Origin: Kitasatospora gansuensis
GTDB lineage: Bacteria > Actinomycetota > Actinomycetes > Streptomycetales > Streptomycetaceae
Length of the DNA stretch: 64,000 bases
NCBI RefSeq assembly: GCF_014203705.1
Contig: NZ_JACHJR010000001.1
Span: 7,316,001-7,380,000 of the forward strand
Reading direction: 5' to 3'
Shown here piece after piece: positions 17,494-25,522 of this stretch (its first letter is position 1; each line of letters opens with the position of its first letter). The notes below the pieces were generated by a model, which worked only from the letters and a program-made list of their open reading frames with translations, was not told the DNA's origin and searched no databases. Made by a program: the position numbers and the translations under genes.

Positions 17494-19008
17494 TCAGCCG
17501 CGGCGCCGGGCGGCGAGCAGCAGGACCGTACCCGCGAGAGCGAGCCCGGCCGCCGCGGTGGCGAGCACCGCGAGTCCGGTGCCACCGGTCTCGGGGAGTG
17601 CCGGGCCCGGCTCGGTCGAGTCCGGCGCGGGCGTCGGAACGGTGGTGGGTGCCGTCGTGGGCGTGGGCGGCGGCGGGTTCTCCCTGGTGTTGGTGACCGT
17701 GCAGGTGGCGCCGCCCGCCGGGAGGTCGAGGGTGAAGCCGTCGGCGGAGGGGGTGGCGGTGGTGCCCTGGCAGGAGACCGCGCTGAGCGACCAGCCGTCC
17801 GGGATCGCCTCGGTGACGGTGTGTCGGCCGGGCGCCAGGAACGTCGTACCGGCGCTGACCGGGGTGTCCGGCTGGGTGGTGGTGGCCCGGCCGAGTGCGG
17901 TGCCGTCCTCGGCGGTGAAGCCGAACGGCCCGCCCACGCCGCCGCTGGTCTGCTTCAGCAGGGTGAGCGGCGCGACGCTGTCGCTCGGCGCGTCGGTGTA
18001 GACGCAGGTGACCGTGTCGGCGGCGGCCAGGGTGACGGAGGCCCGGGCGCCGCTGGTCGTGCTGGTGCTGCGGCCGTTGGCCGAGGTGCAGGCGAGCGAG
18101 GTCATGGTCCAGCCGGTGGGAACCTGTTCCTGTACGGTCCACGGCCGCCCGGTTTCGGCGGAGGCCGCCCGCCGGAAGCTCTGCTCGCCGTCGGCGCCGG
18201 GCCCGGCGGTGAGCTGGAACAGGCCACCGGGGTTGAAGGAGAGGTCGCCGTCGAAGGCGAACGGCCGTGCCGCAGCAGTGCCTTGCACGTGCTTGCGCAC
18301 CACGATGGTGCCCGGCTCGCTGGGCTGACGGACGGCGTAGTAGTAACAGAACACGTGGGTGGAGCCGGTCGGGTAGGCGGCCCGGTCCACGTTGTCGGCG
18401 CGCTGGTTGTCCACGGCGCAGCGCAGCGTCGCGAAGGAGAACGTGTTGCCGAGCTGCTGCTGGTTGAGCGGGTCGGTGGGAGTGCCGCCCTGGATCTGCA
18501 GGCGGCGGTTCCGGGCGACGGTGATCAGGCTGTCGTCCAGGTCGACGGTGACGGCGCCGGCCAGGGTGCGGCCGGTGTCGGCGCGGTTGGTGTCCAGCTC
18601 GGGGACGGAGGCGACGGTGGTGGCCTGGGTGAGCCCGTCCGGGACGGGGGTGACGGTGGACAGGCCCTGCACCTCGCCGCCGATACCGCTGCCGAGAGTG
18701 AACCGCCAGCCGGTCAGCGGTGTGCAGTTCGGGTCGTTCGCGGCCTCGATGTCGGGGGCCACGGGCTGGCCGTCGGTGTACACCGAGTCCTTGCCGAGGT
18801 CCTGCAGCGACTGCATGTTGTCGCCCCGCTGCCGGTTGGCCATCACGTCGCCGTAGCTCGCGCAGACCCGGGCCACCAGGGTCAGCTTGAGGTCGCCGGT
18901 GGCCCGCGGCGCGGCGACGGCGGGGCCCGCCCCCAGCACGGGGACGGTCGCCAGTGCTGCCGCCGCCGCACACCGGAAGACGCTGCTGCGCAGGGATCTC
19001 ATGCGCAC
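17494..19008 (-). CDS. Secreted LPXTG-type cell-wall-anchored protein
   Basis: A 504-residue surface protein of unknown function. A Sec signal peptide ends near residue 32 (GPAVAA). The unannotated N-terminal domain of about 200 residues (KLTLVARVCASYGDVMANRQ) has paired Cys. Then come two copies of a prealbumin/SpaA-like beta domain (TIVVRKHVQGTAAARPFAFD; LTLLKQTSGGVGGPFGFTAE), each ending in a CxY/CTVT strand. A Thr/Pro-rich stalk leads to the sorting signal LPETG at about residue 471, a hydrophobic helix and a basic tail. It is therefore a sortase substrate. An ATG two codons after the GTG is an equally good start. It converges on the ABC permease gene with only 19 bases between them. Confidence 0.8.
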   Translation of the reverse strand: MRMRSLRSSVFRCAAAAALATVPVLGAGPAVAAPRATGDLKLTLVARVCASYGDVMANRQRGDNMQSLQDLGKDSVYTDGQPVAPDIEAANDPNCTPLTGWRFTLGSGIGGEVQGLSTVTPVPDGLTQATTVASVPELDTNRADTGRTLAGAVTVDLDDSLITVARNRRLQIQGGTPTDPLNQQQLGNTFSFATLRCAVDNQRADNVDRAAYPTGSTHVFCYYYAVRQPSEPGTIVVRKHVQGTAAARPFAFDGDLSFNPGGLFQLTAGPGADGEQSFRRAASAETGRPWTVQEQVPTGWTMTSLACTSANGRSTSTTSGARASVTLAAADTVTCVYTDAPSDSVAPLTLLKQTSGGVGGPFGFTAEDGTALGRATTTQPDTPVSAGTTFLAPGRHTVTEAIPDGWSLSAVSCQGTTATPSADGFTLDLPAGGATCTVTNTRENPPPPTPTTAPTTVPTPAPDSTEPGPALPETGGTGLAVLATAAAGLALAGTVLLLAARRRG

Positions 19009-19108
19009 CAGCCTGGCGGCTCCGCAGCGGATTCGTGATCAAGGCCGAGGGCGCGGTGGCGTGTCCACCCGATCGGCCCTCCCGTGGCTTCGGGTCGGGC
19101 GCGCACGC

Positions 19109-19471
19109 TCAGTGGGCCGCCAGCACCAGCGCCAGGGCGATCAGGGCGGGGACGGTCTGCACGAAGATGATCTTCCGGCTGGAGGTGGCGGCACCGTACG
19201 CGCCGGCCACCGCGACACACACCAGGAAGAACACCTTCACCTGGAAGCCCACCGGGTCGGACGCGACAGCGCCCCACACCAGACCTGCGGCGAGGATGCC
19301 GTTGTACAGCCCCTGGTTGGCCGCGAGCGTCTTCGTCGCGGCGGCGAACTCAGCGGTGGTGCCGAAGCTCGCCCGGGCCTTCGGAGTGGTCCACAGGAAC
19401 ATCTCCATGATCATGATGTAGACGTGCACGGCGGCGATGAGCAGGACTGCGACGGTGGCGGCGATTGACAT
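19109..19471 (-). CDS. DUF1304 family small membrane protein
   Basis: A 120-residue protein with four membrane segments. The N-terminal VAVLLIAAVHVYIMIMEMFL and the ANQGLYNGILAAGLVWG segment are characteristic of the DUF1304 family. Function is unknown; it acts in the cytoplasmic membrane. It is a single gene after a strong bidirectional terminator. Confidence 0.85.
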   Translation of the reverse strand: MSIAATVAVLLIAAVHVYIMIMEMFLWTTPKARASFGTTAEFAAATKTLAANQGLYNGILAAGLVWGAVASDPVGFQVKVFFLVCVAVAGAYGAATSSRKIIFVQTVPALIALALVLAAH

Positions 19472-19536
19472 GGGGTCAGGCTCGCACGGCCGTACCGGTG
19501 TTGCCCCGAGGCGCGTCGTCGGCCCGTCGGCAGCGC

Positions 19537-19574
19537 AGAGGTACCCCAGCCGATGCCCCGGCTGGGGTACCTCT
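19537..19574. terminator. Strong terminator downstream of the GH62 gene
   Basis: A perfect 16-bp inverted repeat (AGAGGTACCCCAGCCG and its complement) encloses a 6-base loop. It begins 32 bases past the GH62 stop codon and isolates it from the DUF1304 gene. Confidence 0.8.
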
Positions 19575-19605
19575 AGGCGGTGCTGCCGATCAGCAGACGA
19601 TCAGG

Positions 19606-21060
19606 TCAGCGCTGCAGGGTGAGGACACCCGGCCGCCAGGGCAGCTGGTCGTAGGGGCCGCCCGCGTTGGGGGCCTTGCCCTGGTAGAGGAGCTGGAGGT
19701 TGCAGGGGTCGATGGTCATGGTCTGGTCGGGGTTGTTGCGGACCAGGTCGCCGTGGCTGATGTCGTTGGTCCAGGTGGCGCCGCTGTTGGCCTTGCCAGC
19801 GAAGGGGTTGTTCTCGGTGGCGGCCTGCGGGGTCCAGTTGCCGTTCAGGCTGGTGGCCGTGAAGGAGCGGAAGTAGCGCTGCTCGTTCGTACCCCGAGCC
19901 TCGACGATCATGAGGTACTGGTTCTGGCCCTTGACCTTGTAGACCTGGGGTGCCTCGAACAGGTTGGCCGTCGTGTCGGTCATGATCGTGGTGTAGGAGG
20001 AGCCGAAGCTGCCGGGGAAGTTCCCGATGGGCATGCTGGCGCGGTAGATGTTGCCGTTGTCGCCGGCGAAGAACAGGTACATGTTCTGGTCGTCGGCGAT
20101 GAGGGTCTGGTCGATGGGGCCGGTGCCGGAGTTGGGGATGCTGCCGGTGAACAGCGGCTGCGGCGCGGACCAGCCGTTGGGGTTGGTGGGGTCACTGGAG
20201 GTGCGGTAGATGAACGGCCACGCGCCCCACTGGTAGGCCAGCACCCAGATGTTCTTGGGCGCGAAGTAGAACAGCGTGGGCGCCACCGCGCCCTGGCTCA
20301 TCCCGGTCTGGGCGGTGGACGCCATGTCGGACCAGTTGGTGAAGGGGGCGAACGCCATCGACCCGTACGAGGATCCGTTCACGTTCGAGGCGTAGACCAG
20401 GTGCTTGCCGTTGTACACGACGTTGGTGAAGTCCTTCACCGACGCCCAGCCGTTCGCGGGCTGCGCGAGTGCGCCGGTCGAGCTCCACCGGTACGTCGAC
20501 GGGAGGGCACACGTACCGCCGGTCGGCGTGGGGGTGGGGGTGGGGGTCGGGTTCGGCGTACCGGTCAGGCCGGTCCACTGCTGGTTGGTGCCGCCGTTGC
20601 AGTTCCAGATCTGCACCGCGGTGCCGTTGGCCGTGCCCTTGGCCGCAACGTCCAGGCACAGCCCGGACTCCACTCCGACGATCGTGCCGTCGGAGTTCAC
20701 CCGCCACTGCTGGTTCGCCGCGCCGGTGCAGGACCAGATCTGCACCCGGGTACCGGCCGTGGTGGCGTGGTTCGGAACGTCCAGGCACTTGTTGCCGTAC
20801 ACGGTCAGCTGGTTGGTGGACGTCGACGTCCACGTCTGGTTGGTGCCGTTCGAGCAGTCGTAGATCTGCAGGAGCGCGCCGTCGGCCTGGCTGACGTTCT
20901 GCACATCGAGACACCGGTTGGAACCTGTACCGCGCAAGGCGCCGCTGCCGGCCGCCTGGGCGGGGTTGGCGACGAGCATCGCCGCCAGCGCCACCACGGC
21001 CGCGACAACGGCGGTGAGCATGACGGACAGTTGCCTGCGGCTGGAATTTCCGCTGCGCAC
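19606..21060 (-). CDS. Secreted GH62 alpha-L-arabinofuranosidase with ricin-B (CBM13) domain
   Basis: A 484-residue secreted enzyme. The signal peptide ends about residue 36 (ANPAQA). Residues about 38-165 form a ricin-B-type CBM13 trefoil with three QxW-type repeats (NGTNQTW, GAANQQW, GGTNQQW). A PTPTPTPTPT linker leads to a GH62 catalytic domain of about 305 residues. It shows VKDFTNVVYNGKHLVYAS with the catalytic base Asp, GPIDQTLIADD, and FEAPQVYKV with the general-acid Glu. GH62 enzymes remove arabinofuranosyl side chains from arabinoxylan. A perfect palindrome, TGTGAGCGCTCACA, lies 42 bases upstream of the start. Confidence 0.92.
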   Translation of the reverse strand: MRSGNSSRRQLSVMLTAVVAAVVALAAMLVANPAQAAGSGALRGTGSNRCLDVQNVSQADGALLQIYDCSNGTNQTWTSTSTNQLTVYGNKCLDVPNHATTAGTRVQIWSCTGAANQQWRVNSDGTIVGVESGLCLDVAAKGTANGTAVQIWNCNGGTNQQWTGLTGTPNPTPTPTPTPTGGTCALPSTYRWSSTGALAQPANGWASVKDFTNVVYNGKHLVYASNVNGSSYGSMAFAPFTNWSDMASTAQTGMSQGAVAPTLFYFAPKNIWVLAYQWGAWPFIYRTSSDPTNPNGWSAPQPLFTGSIPNSGTGPIDQTLIADDQNMYLFFAGDNGNIYRASMPIGNFPGSFGSSYTTIMTDTTANLFEAPQVYKVKGQNQYLMIVEARGTNEQRYFRSFTATSLNGNWTPQAATENNPFAGKANSGATWTNDISHGDLVRNNPDQTMTIDPCNLQLLYQGKAPNAGGPYDQLPWRPGVLTLQR

Positions 21061-21102
21061 GGGTACCTCCTTCGTGATTGGGTGGGAGTTGTCACACAGC
21101 TC

Positions 21103-21116
21103 TGTGAGCGCTCACA
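21103..21116. promoter_or_regulatory. Operator palindrome upstream of the GH62 gene
   Basis: TGTGAGCGCTCACA is a perfect 14-bp palindrome of LacI-family type. Its half-site TGTGAGC is shared with the asymmetric sites at 22655 and 41646, so one regulator probably binds all three. Confidence 0.75.
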
Positions 21117-21142
21117 TTCGCGCGCTCCCTGAAGCGCGCGAA
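21117..21142 (-). terminator. Terminator of the GH11 gene
   Basis: A perfect 10-bp inverted repeat (TTCGCGCGCT / AGCGCGCGAA) with a 6-base loop lies 48 bases past the GH11 stop, directly abutting the GH62 operator. Confidence 0.6.
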
Positions 21143-21189
21143 CGTGAGGGTGATCGACCGGGCGGGTGCCGCCGTGAGCTGGATGGGGG

Positions 21190-22164
21190 TCAGCTCACGC
21201 TGCAGGAGACCGTCGGCCAGGTGGTGCTGCCGTTCTTCAGGATGGTCATGCCCCAGTTGTTGCCCGCGCCGTTGGGGGTGGCGACGAGCGTCTGGGCGTC
21301 GGGGAAGGACGTGGTGGCGTTCCACGTCGAGCCGACCTTCTCCGGGGAGGGGACCTTCACGGTCACCTTCCAGGCGTTCGATCCGGTGACCGAGACGTTC
21401 AGGTTGTAGCGGTCGCTCCACGAGGCGCCGGCGGAGAGCGTCGCGGTGCAGCCGCCACCAGGGGGGTTGCCGCCGGTGGAGCCCAACGTGATGTTGGAGC
21501 TGCCGCTGCTCTGGTAGCCCTCGGTGGCCATGATCTCGTAGTTCATGGTGCCGAGGTTCATGCCGGCCCTGGCCCACGCGTCGAAGTGGTTCGCGACGGT
21601 GATGGTTCCGCCGGTCCGCTTGGTCTGACGGACGCTCCAGTACTGGTTGAAGGTCTTGATGCCTTCGATGGAGGGGGCGTTGTAGCGCGTCGTCTGGTAA
21701 ATGTCGTAGGTGCCGCCGTCACTGGTGACGGTGCCCTTGTACGTGCCGGAGGGCCGGTACGAGCCGTAGTTCTCGACGACGTAGTACTCGACCAGCGGGT
21801 TGGTGCTCCAGCCGTAGAGCGCCAGGTAGGCGTTGCCGTTGGTGCTCCAAGTACCCGAGTACGTCACCGGGTTGCGCGATCCGGTGCGCCAGCCCTTGCC
21901 GCCGACGAAGTTGCCGACGTTGTTCCAGGAGGTGCCGTAGTTGCCGCCGCCGTTCAGCGACATCGAGGACTGACCGGAGCCGTCGCTCCAGAACGAGTAG
22001 AAGTACCCGCCGTCGGTGCCGGTCTGGTTCGTGTTGATCGTCGCGGCCTCGGCGGTGCCGGGCAGGATCAGGACGGCCGCGAGGGCCAGCGCGAGGACGC
22101 GCGCTTTGCTGACGATCCGCCAGATGCGGTTGGTGGTGCGGCTCTTGGGGTGGGGGGAGTTCAC
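21190..22164 (-). CDS. Secreted GH11 endo-1,4-beta-xylanase with C-terminal CBM2-type domain
   Basis: A 324-residue enzyme with a GTG start. The signal peptide ends near residue 40 (GTAEAA). The GH11 jelly-roll domain (to about residue 230) contains the nucleophile Glu in PLVEYYVVENYG and the acid/base Glu in MATEGYQSSGSS. A short Gly/Pro linker (GGNPPGGG) leads to a C-terminal domain of about 85 residues (CTATLSAGASWSDRYNLNVS), like the xylan-binding CBM2 domain of streptomycete XlnB. The longer upstream frame is rejected because it is Pro/Arg-rich and precedes the signal peptide. CGAAA-type palindromes typical of xylanase promoters lie upstream. Confidence 0.92.
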   Translation of the reverse strand: MNSPHPKSRTTNRIWRIVSKARVLALALAAVLILPGTAEAATINTNQTGTDGGYFYSFWSDGSGQSSMSLNGGGNYGTSWNNVGNFVGGKGWRTGSRNPVTYSGTWSTNGNAYLALYGWSTNPLVEYYVVENYGSYRPSGTYKGTVTSDGGTYDIYQTTRYNAPSIEGIKTFNQYWSVRQTKRTGGTITVANHFDAWARAGMNLGTMNYEIMATEGYQSSGSSNITLGSTGGNPPGGGCTATLSAGASWSDRYNLNVSVTGSNAWKVTVKVPSPEKVGSTWNATTSFPDAQTLVATPNGAGNNWGMTILKNGSTTWPTVSCSVS

Positions 22165-22407
22165 GGGCGTGATCCGTCCTGCCGGATGTGTGGGGGTGGG
22201 GGAGGGCGTGGGGGTGGGTGCAGCCCGGCGCCACCGATGACCGCGAGGGGGCGGTTCGGCCGGACGGTGTCGCGCGGCGGTGCACGGAGTCGACCAGGCG
22301 TCAACATCGTTGAGCCCGAGGCCGGTTGACACGTGCGGCCCGGATACCAGGCCGTTCGGACTTGTCGACGGCGACAGTGTTGGCCCGTGCTCGACGGGCT
22401 GTCAACA

Positions 22408-22421
22408 GTTTCGACCGAAAC
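22408..22421. promoter_or_regulatory. Xylanase-type operator, site 1 (GTTTCG-N2-CGAAAC)
   Basis: GTTTCGACCGAAAC pairs 6-bp inverted arms. The half-site matches the CGAAA/TTTCG palindromes known upstream of streptomycete xylanase genes. It lies 243 bases upstream of the GH11 start. Confidence 0.5.
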
Positions 22422-22554
22422 GGCGACAGATTCGTTCTCTGTCAAGTCGACCCAGGCCAATGACTTCGCAGGTCAGGTAGTTGATGGTCCAGGGCGAGCC
22501 CGAGAACTTGACCAACACCTTGCTCATTTCCCGGTGACTACTCCCCGGGTTGGT

Positions 22555-22587
22555 CGAAACATTCGCGAAAGATCAGCGAAAGTTTCG
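22555..22587. promoter_or_regulatory. Xylanase-type operators, sites 2 and 3
   Basis: CGAAACATTCG (22555-22565) and CGAAAGTTTCG (22577-22587) are two 11-bp inverted repeats on the CGAAA-N-TTTCG plan, the second perfect in its arms and the first with one mismatch. Their centres are 22 bases apart, two helical turns. This matches the xlnA/xlnB-type operators of streptomycetes and could serve the GH11 gene, the GH43 gene, or both. Confidence 0.6.
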
Positions 22588-22654
22588 GAATTCTCGGCAT
22601 CAGGCGGGGGGTCAAGATTGGGTAACGGCGGATCCCACCTCTTGTCCCGCTGAA

Positions 22655-22670
22655 TTGTGAGCGTTAACAA
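22655..22670. promoter_or_regulatory. Asymmetric operator TTGTGAGCGTTAACAA upstream of the GH43 gene
   Basis: The site combines the half TTGTGAGC with GTTAACAA. Its reverse complement recurs at 41646-41661, and the left half recurs as a perfect palindrome at 21103. It lies 124 bases before the GH43 start codon and is a good candidate for an arabinose- or xylose-responsive LacI-type repressor. Confidence 0.65.
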
Positions 22671-22794
22671 TCTCACAGCGGCGAAACAGTGGCGTCATCT
22701 CCGGTTCACACAAACGACCCGGAAGCGCTGCTGCCCGAACCGCGCCGGACCGGGCTGAGCACGGCCCCGGCCCCGTCTGCGTCAGGAGATGTCC

Positions 22795-24228
22795 ATGTCC
22801 GCGCTTCGCGCACGGCTGTCGGCGATGCTGCTCGCCGTCTGCCTCCTCTTCACGGGCCTGGCCGTGGCCGCACCACAGCGCGCCGTCGCCGCCGAACCGG
22901 GCTACCTGATGGTGCACTTCACCGGTGACGGGTCGACCGGCCAGCAGACGTACCTGTCGCACAGCACGGACGGCGTGCACTGGAACGACCTCAACGGCGG
23001 CGGCATGGTCCTGCGCTCCACGGTCGGCACGCAGGGCGTGCGCGACCAGGCGTTGGTGCGCTCCCCTGACGGGAGTCGGTACTGGATCATCGCGACCGAC
23101 CTGTGCATCGGCTGCGGGCAGAACTGGGATCAGGCCGTGAACAACGCCAGCCGCAACCTCGTGGTGTGGGAGTCGACCGACCTGGTCACCTGGTCGAAGC
23201 CGTGGCTGCTCAACGTTGCCGGCGCGATCCCCGACGGCCGTAACGCGTGGGCGCCGGAGGCGATCTGGGACCCGACGACCAACGACTACGTCCTGTACTG
23301 GGCGACGAACGCGACCCTGAACGGCGTGCTCAAGCACCGCATCTACGCCGCCCGCACGAGCGACTTCCACTCCACCACCACCCCGCAGGTCTACATCGAC
23401 CGCGCCGGCACCCAGAACATCATCGACACCCAGATCGTCGAAGTACCTTCGGGCGTCGGCAACTTCCGCTACGTGCGGGCCTCCGGTGACGGGCAGATCA
23501 CGCTCGAAGGCAGCAACTCGATCATGGGGACGTGGACCAACCTCGGCAACCTCTCCGGCATCGGCCTCACCGGCTCGCAGGTCGAGGGTCCGATGTGGAT
23601 GAAGTCCAACAGCGGTAACCAGTGGGCCCTCTACCTCGACCAGTACGCCTCGGGGGGCGGCTACATGCCGGTCCTGACGACCGACCCGTCCAACCCCGCC
23701 GCCTACCAGAAGCAGGCGTCGGGCAGTTACAACATGGGCGGCACGAAGAAGCGCCACGGCTGGATCCTGAACCTGACGGCCGCCGAGGAGAGCCGGGTGA
23801 TGGCCCGCTGGCCCAACACCCCCGCCCAGCGGATCCAGTCGTTCAACTTCCAGGACAGGTACGTCCGGCACACCAACCTCGACGCGCGCATCGACCCGAA
23901 CGTCAGCCCCGCCGACGACTCCCGGTTCCGGCTGCGGCCCGGCCTGGCGGGCACCGGCACGGTCTCCTTCGAGTCGGTGAACTTCCCCGGGTACTTCCTG
24001 CGGCACTCCAACTACGACTTCCAGCTGGCCTACTACGACGGCAGCACCCAGTTCGCCCAGGACGCAACCTTCCGTCAGGTGGCCGGGCTCGCCGACCCGA
24101 GCTGGTCGTCGTTCCAGTCGTACAACCACCCCGACCACTACATCCGGCACTACGCCTACGAGTTGCGGCTCGACCCGATCACCACCGCGACCGCACGTGG
24201 TGACGCCACCTTCCGCGTGACCAGCTGA
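22795..24228 (+). CDS. Secreted GH43 arabinofuranosidase/arabinanase with AbfB (CBM42) domain
   Basis: A 477-residue enzyme. The signal peptide ends about residue 32 (AVAAEP). The five-bladed GH43 domain follows, with LMVHFTGDG (base Asp region), WAPEAIWDP (modulator Asp region) and QVEGPMWMK (general-acid Glu). The C-terminal 140 residues (SFNFQDRYVRHTNLDARIDP) are an AbfB/CBM42 trefoil that binds arabinofuranose side chains. An AGGAG at 22784 lies 6 bases before the second of two adjacent ATGs and abuts the first, so I start at the second. It is divergent from the xylanase gene and shares its regulatory region. Confidence 0.9.
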   Translation: MSALRARLSAMLLAVCLLFTGLAVAAPQRAVAAEPGYLMVHFTGDGSTGQQTYLSHSTDGVHWNDLNGGGMVLRSTVGTQGVRDQALVRSPDGSRYWIIATDLCIGCGQNWDQAVNNASRNLVVWESTDLVTWSKPWLLNVAGAIPDGRNAWAPEAIWDPTTNDYVLYWATNATLNGVLKHRIYAARTSDFHSTTTPQVYIDRAGTQNIIDTQIVEVPSGVGNFRYVRASGDGQITLEGSNSIMGTWTNLGNLSGIGLTGSQVEGPMWMKSNSGNQWALYLDQYASGGGYMPVLTTDPSNPAAYQKQASGSYNMGGTKKRHGWILNLTAAEESRVMARWPNTPAQRIQSFNFQDRYVRHTNLDARIDPNVSPADDSRFRLRPGLAGTGTVSFESVNFPGYFLRHSNYDFQLAYYDGSTQFAQDATFRQVAGLADPSWSSFQSYNHPDHYIRHYAYELRLDPITTATARGDATFRVTS

Positions 24229-24234
24229 CCCGAC

Positions 24235-24273
24235 CGGGGTGCCGGCGCCTCCGTGGAGAGCGTCGGCACCCCG
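24235..24273. terminator. Bidirectional terminator after the GH43 gene
   Basis: CGGGGTGCCG and CGGCACCCCG form a perfect 10-bp stem, with an inner CTCC/GGAG stem in the loop. It lies between convergent genes. Confidence 0.65.
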
Positions 24274-24288
24274 AGTGCGTCGCCCCGC

Positions 24289-24975
24289 TCAGGCGGGGTG
24301 CTTGCCGCAGGACGTCCGGAACGGGCGCTTGAGCCCGCGTACCGGGAGCATCCCCATCAGCCAGCCGCCATCCGCCTCGCCGCCGCGCATCACCACCACG
24401 CTGTTGTGGTCACGGGCCAGTTCACGCCGGTAGGCCGTCAGGAAGCCGTCGGCACTGCCGCCGGTCAGTTCGAGCACGACCGCCTCCAGGAAGCAGACCG
24501 GGCAGCCACTGCCCACCTGAAACCGGGACCGCTCGATCCCGGCGTGCTCCAGGCCCCAGACCATCAGGGTCCCGTCGTGGCCGACACCGAAGCGGAACCC
24601 CTGCTCCTGGTTGGCCCGGGCGGCTGCCACCAGCCGGGCCGCGAACTCGTCCCCGGGGACCGGAACGACCGCGGGCATGGCGGAGTGCAGCGCGTTCACC
24701 ACGCAGGCGAGCAGCGCCAACCCGATCACCACCCAGGCGAGCACCGACATCCAGCCCCGGTCGAGTTGCTCACCCGCCACCAACAGCAGTCCTGTCCACA
24801 GACCGACCGGCAGCAGCGACCGCGGCCCGACGTCCCCCGCCCAGAGCCGGACCAACGACCAGACGGCGGCCACCGCCAGCAGCCACGGCCCGGCCTCCTC
24901 GAAAACGAACACCACACCCTCCCCCCGGCGGCGGCGCGCGCCGACCCCCGGACGCCATTGGAGGGCCACCGCCAC
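24289..24975 (-). CDS. Hypothetical membrane protein
   Basis: I do not recognise this 228-residue protein. Three or four membrane segments occupy residues about 25-105 (for example PWLLAVAAVWSLVRLWAG). A soluble C-terminal domain of about 120 residues follows (FRFGVGHDGTLMVWGLEHAG), with a CPVCFLEAVVLELTGGSADG stretch. The GTG start is uncertain, and an internal GTG 20 codons later (VVFVFEEAG) is possible. It stands alone. Confidence 0.55.
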   Translation of the reverse strand: MAVALQWRPGVGARRRRGEGVVFVFEEAGPWLLAVAAVWSLVRLWAGDVGPRSLLPVGLWTGLLLVAGEQLDRGWMSVLAWVVIGLALLACVVNALHSAMPAVVPVPGDEFAARLVAAARANQEQGFRFGVGHDGTLMVWGLEHAGIERSRFQVGSGCPVCFLEAVVLELTGGSADGFLTAYRRELARDHNSVVVMRGGEADGGWLMGMLPVRGLKRPFRTSCGKHPA

Positions 24976-25083
24976 GTACTGTCAACGGCTCTGACGGTCC
25001 GTCACCTCTGTGCGCCGCAGTGACGCCCGGGCCCCGGACGGCCAGGGCGGGTATCGAGTCTTGATCGCCAGGGTCTGCCGCAC

Positions 25084-25452
25084 TCAGCTCGGCCTCTCGA
25101 ATCCCGCCAGCAGCATGCGGGGGTCGAAGGTCACCCGGATCCGGGTGACCTTCCCGTCGTCCACGTGCATCCAGTTCGCCGTCGGAGTGGGTGGCGCAAC
25201 GCTTGTGTGCAGGTCGAACCAGGTGATCACGTCATCACCTTCCGCTACCCGCACCTTCATGTCGATCTTCTCCAGCACCTGACCGAGCCCCTTCAGCCCG
25301 GCGAGCGCCGCCTCTACCCCCGACGCCGTTCCCAGCGCTCCGACGAAGTCGACATTCTCGGCCAGCAACCCCCGCAAGGTATCGAAGTCGCCCGCCTCCC
25401 AGGCGGTGAAGTAGGCCTCGGCAAGCTCTCGCGCAGTCCTCGTCGTCGTCAT
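25084..25452 (-). CDS. SnoaL/NTF2-like domain protein
   Basis: A 122-residue protein of the SnoaL-like/nuclear transport factor 2 superfamily. The opening MTTTRTARELAEAYFTAWEA, LRGLLAENVDFVGALG, and the Trp/His strands at its end are typical of the cone-shaped fold. Members are small polyketide cyclases, isomerases or ligand binders; no reaction can be assigned. The start follows a GGAGGATGG ribosome binding site, which favours it over the longer frame. It is divergent from a LysR gene, its likely regulator. Confidence 0.78.
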   Translation of the reverse strand: MTTTRTARELAEAYFTAWEAGDFDTLRGLLAENVDFVGALGTASGVEAALAGLKGLGQVLEKIDMKVRVAEGDDVITWFDLHTSVAPPTPTANWMHVDDGKVTRIRVTFDPRMLLAGFERPS

Positions 25453-25473
25453 GTCCCCATCCTCCAGCCATGC

Positions 25474-25498
25474 GATCCATCCGTCCAACAGATGGATC
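25474..25498. promoter_or_regulatory. LysR-type binding site between divergent genes
   Basis: GATCCATC and GATGGATC form a perfect 8-bp inverted repeat around 9 bases, giving the ATC-N9-GAT pattern known from LysR-type regulators. It lies between the SnoaL-like and LysR gene starts. Confidence 0.6.
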
Positions 25499-25522
25499 GG
25501 ATGGCATCTATCATTGTCGGAT

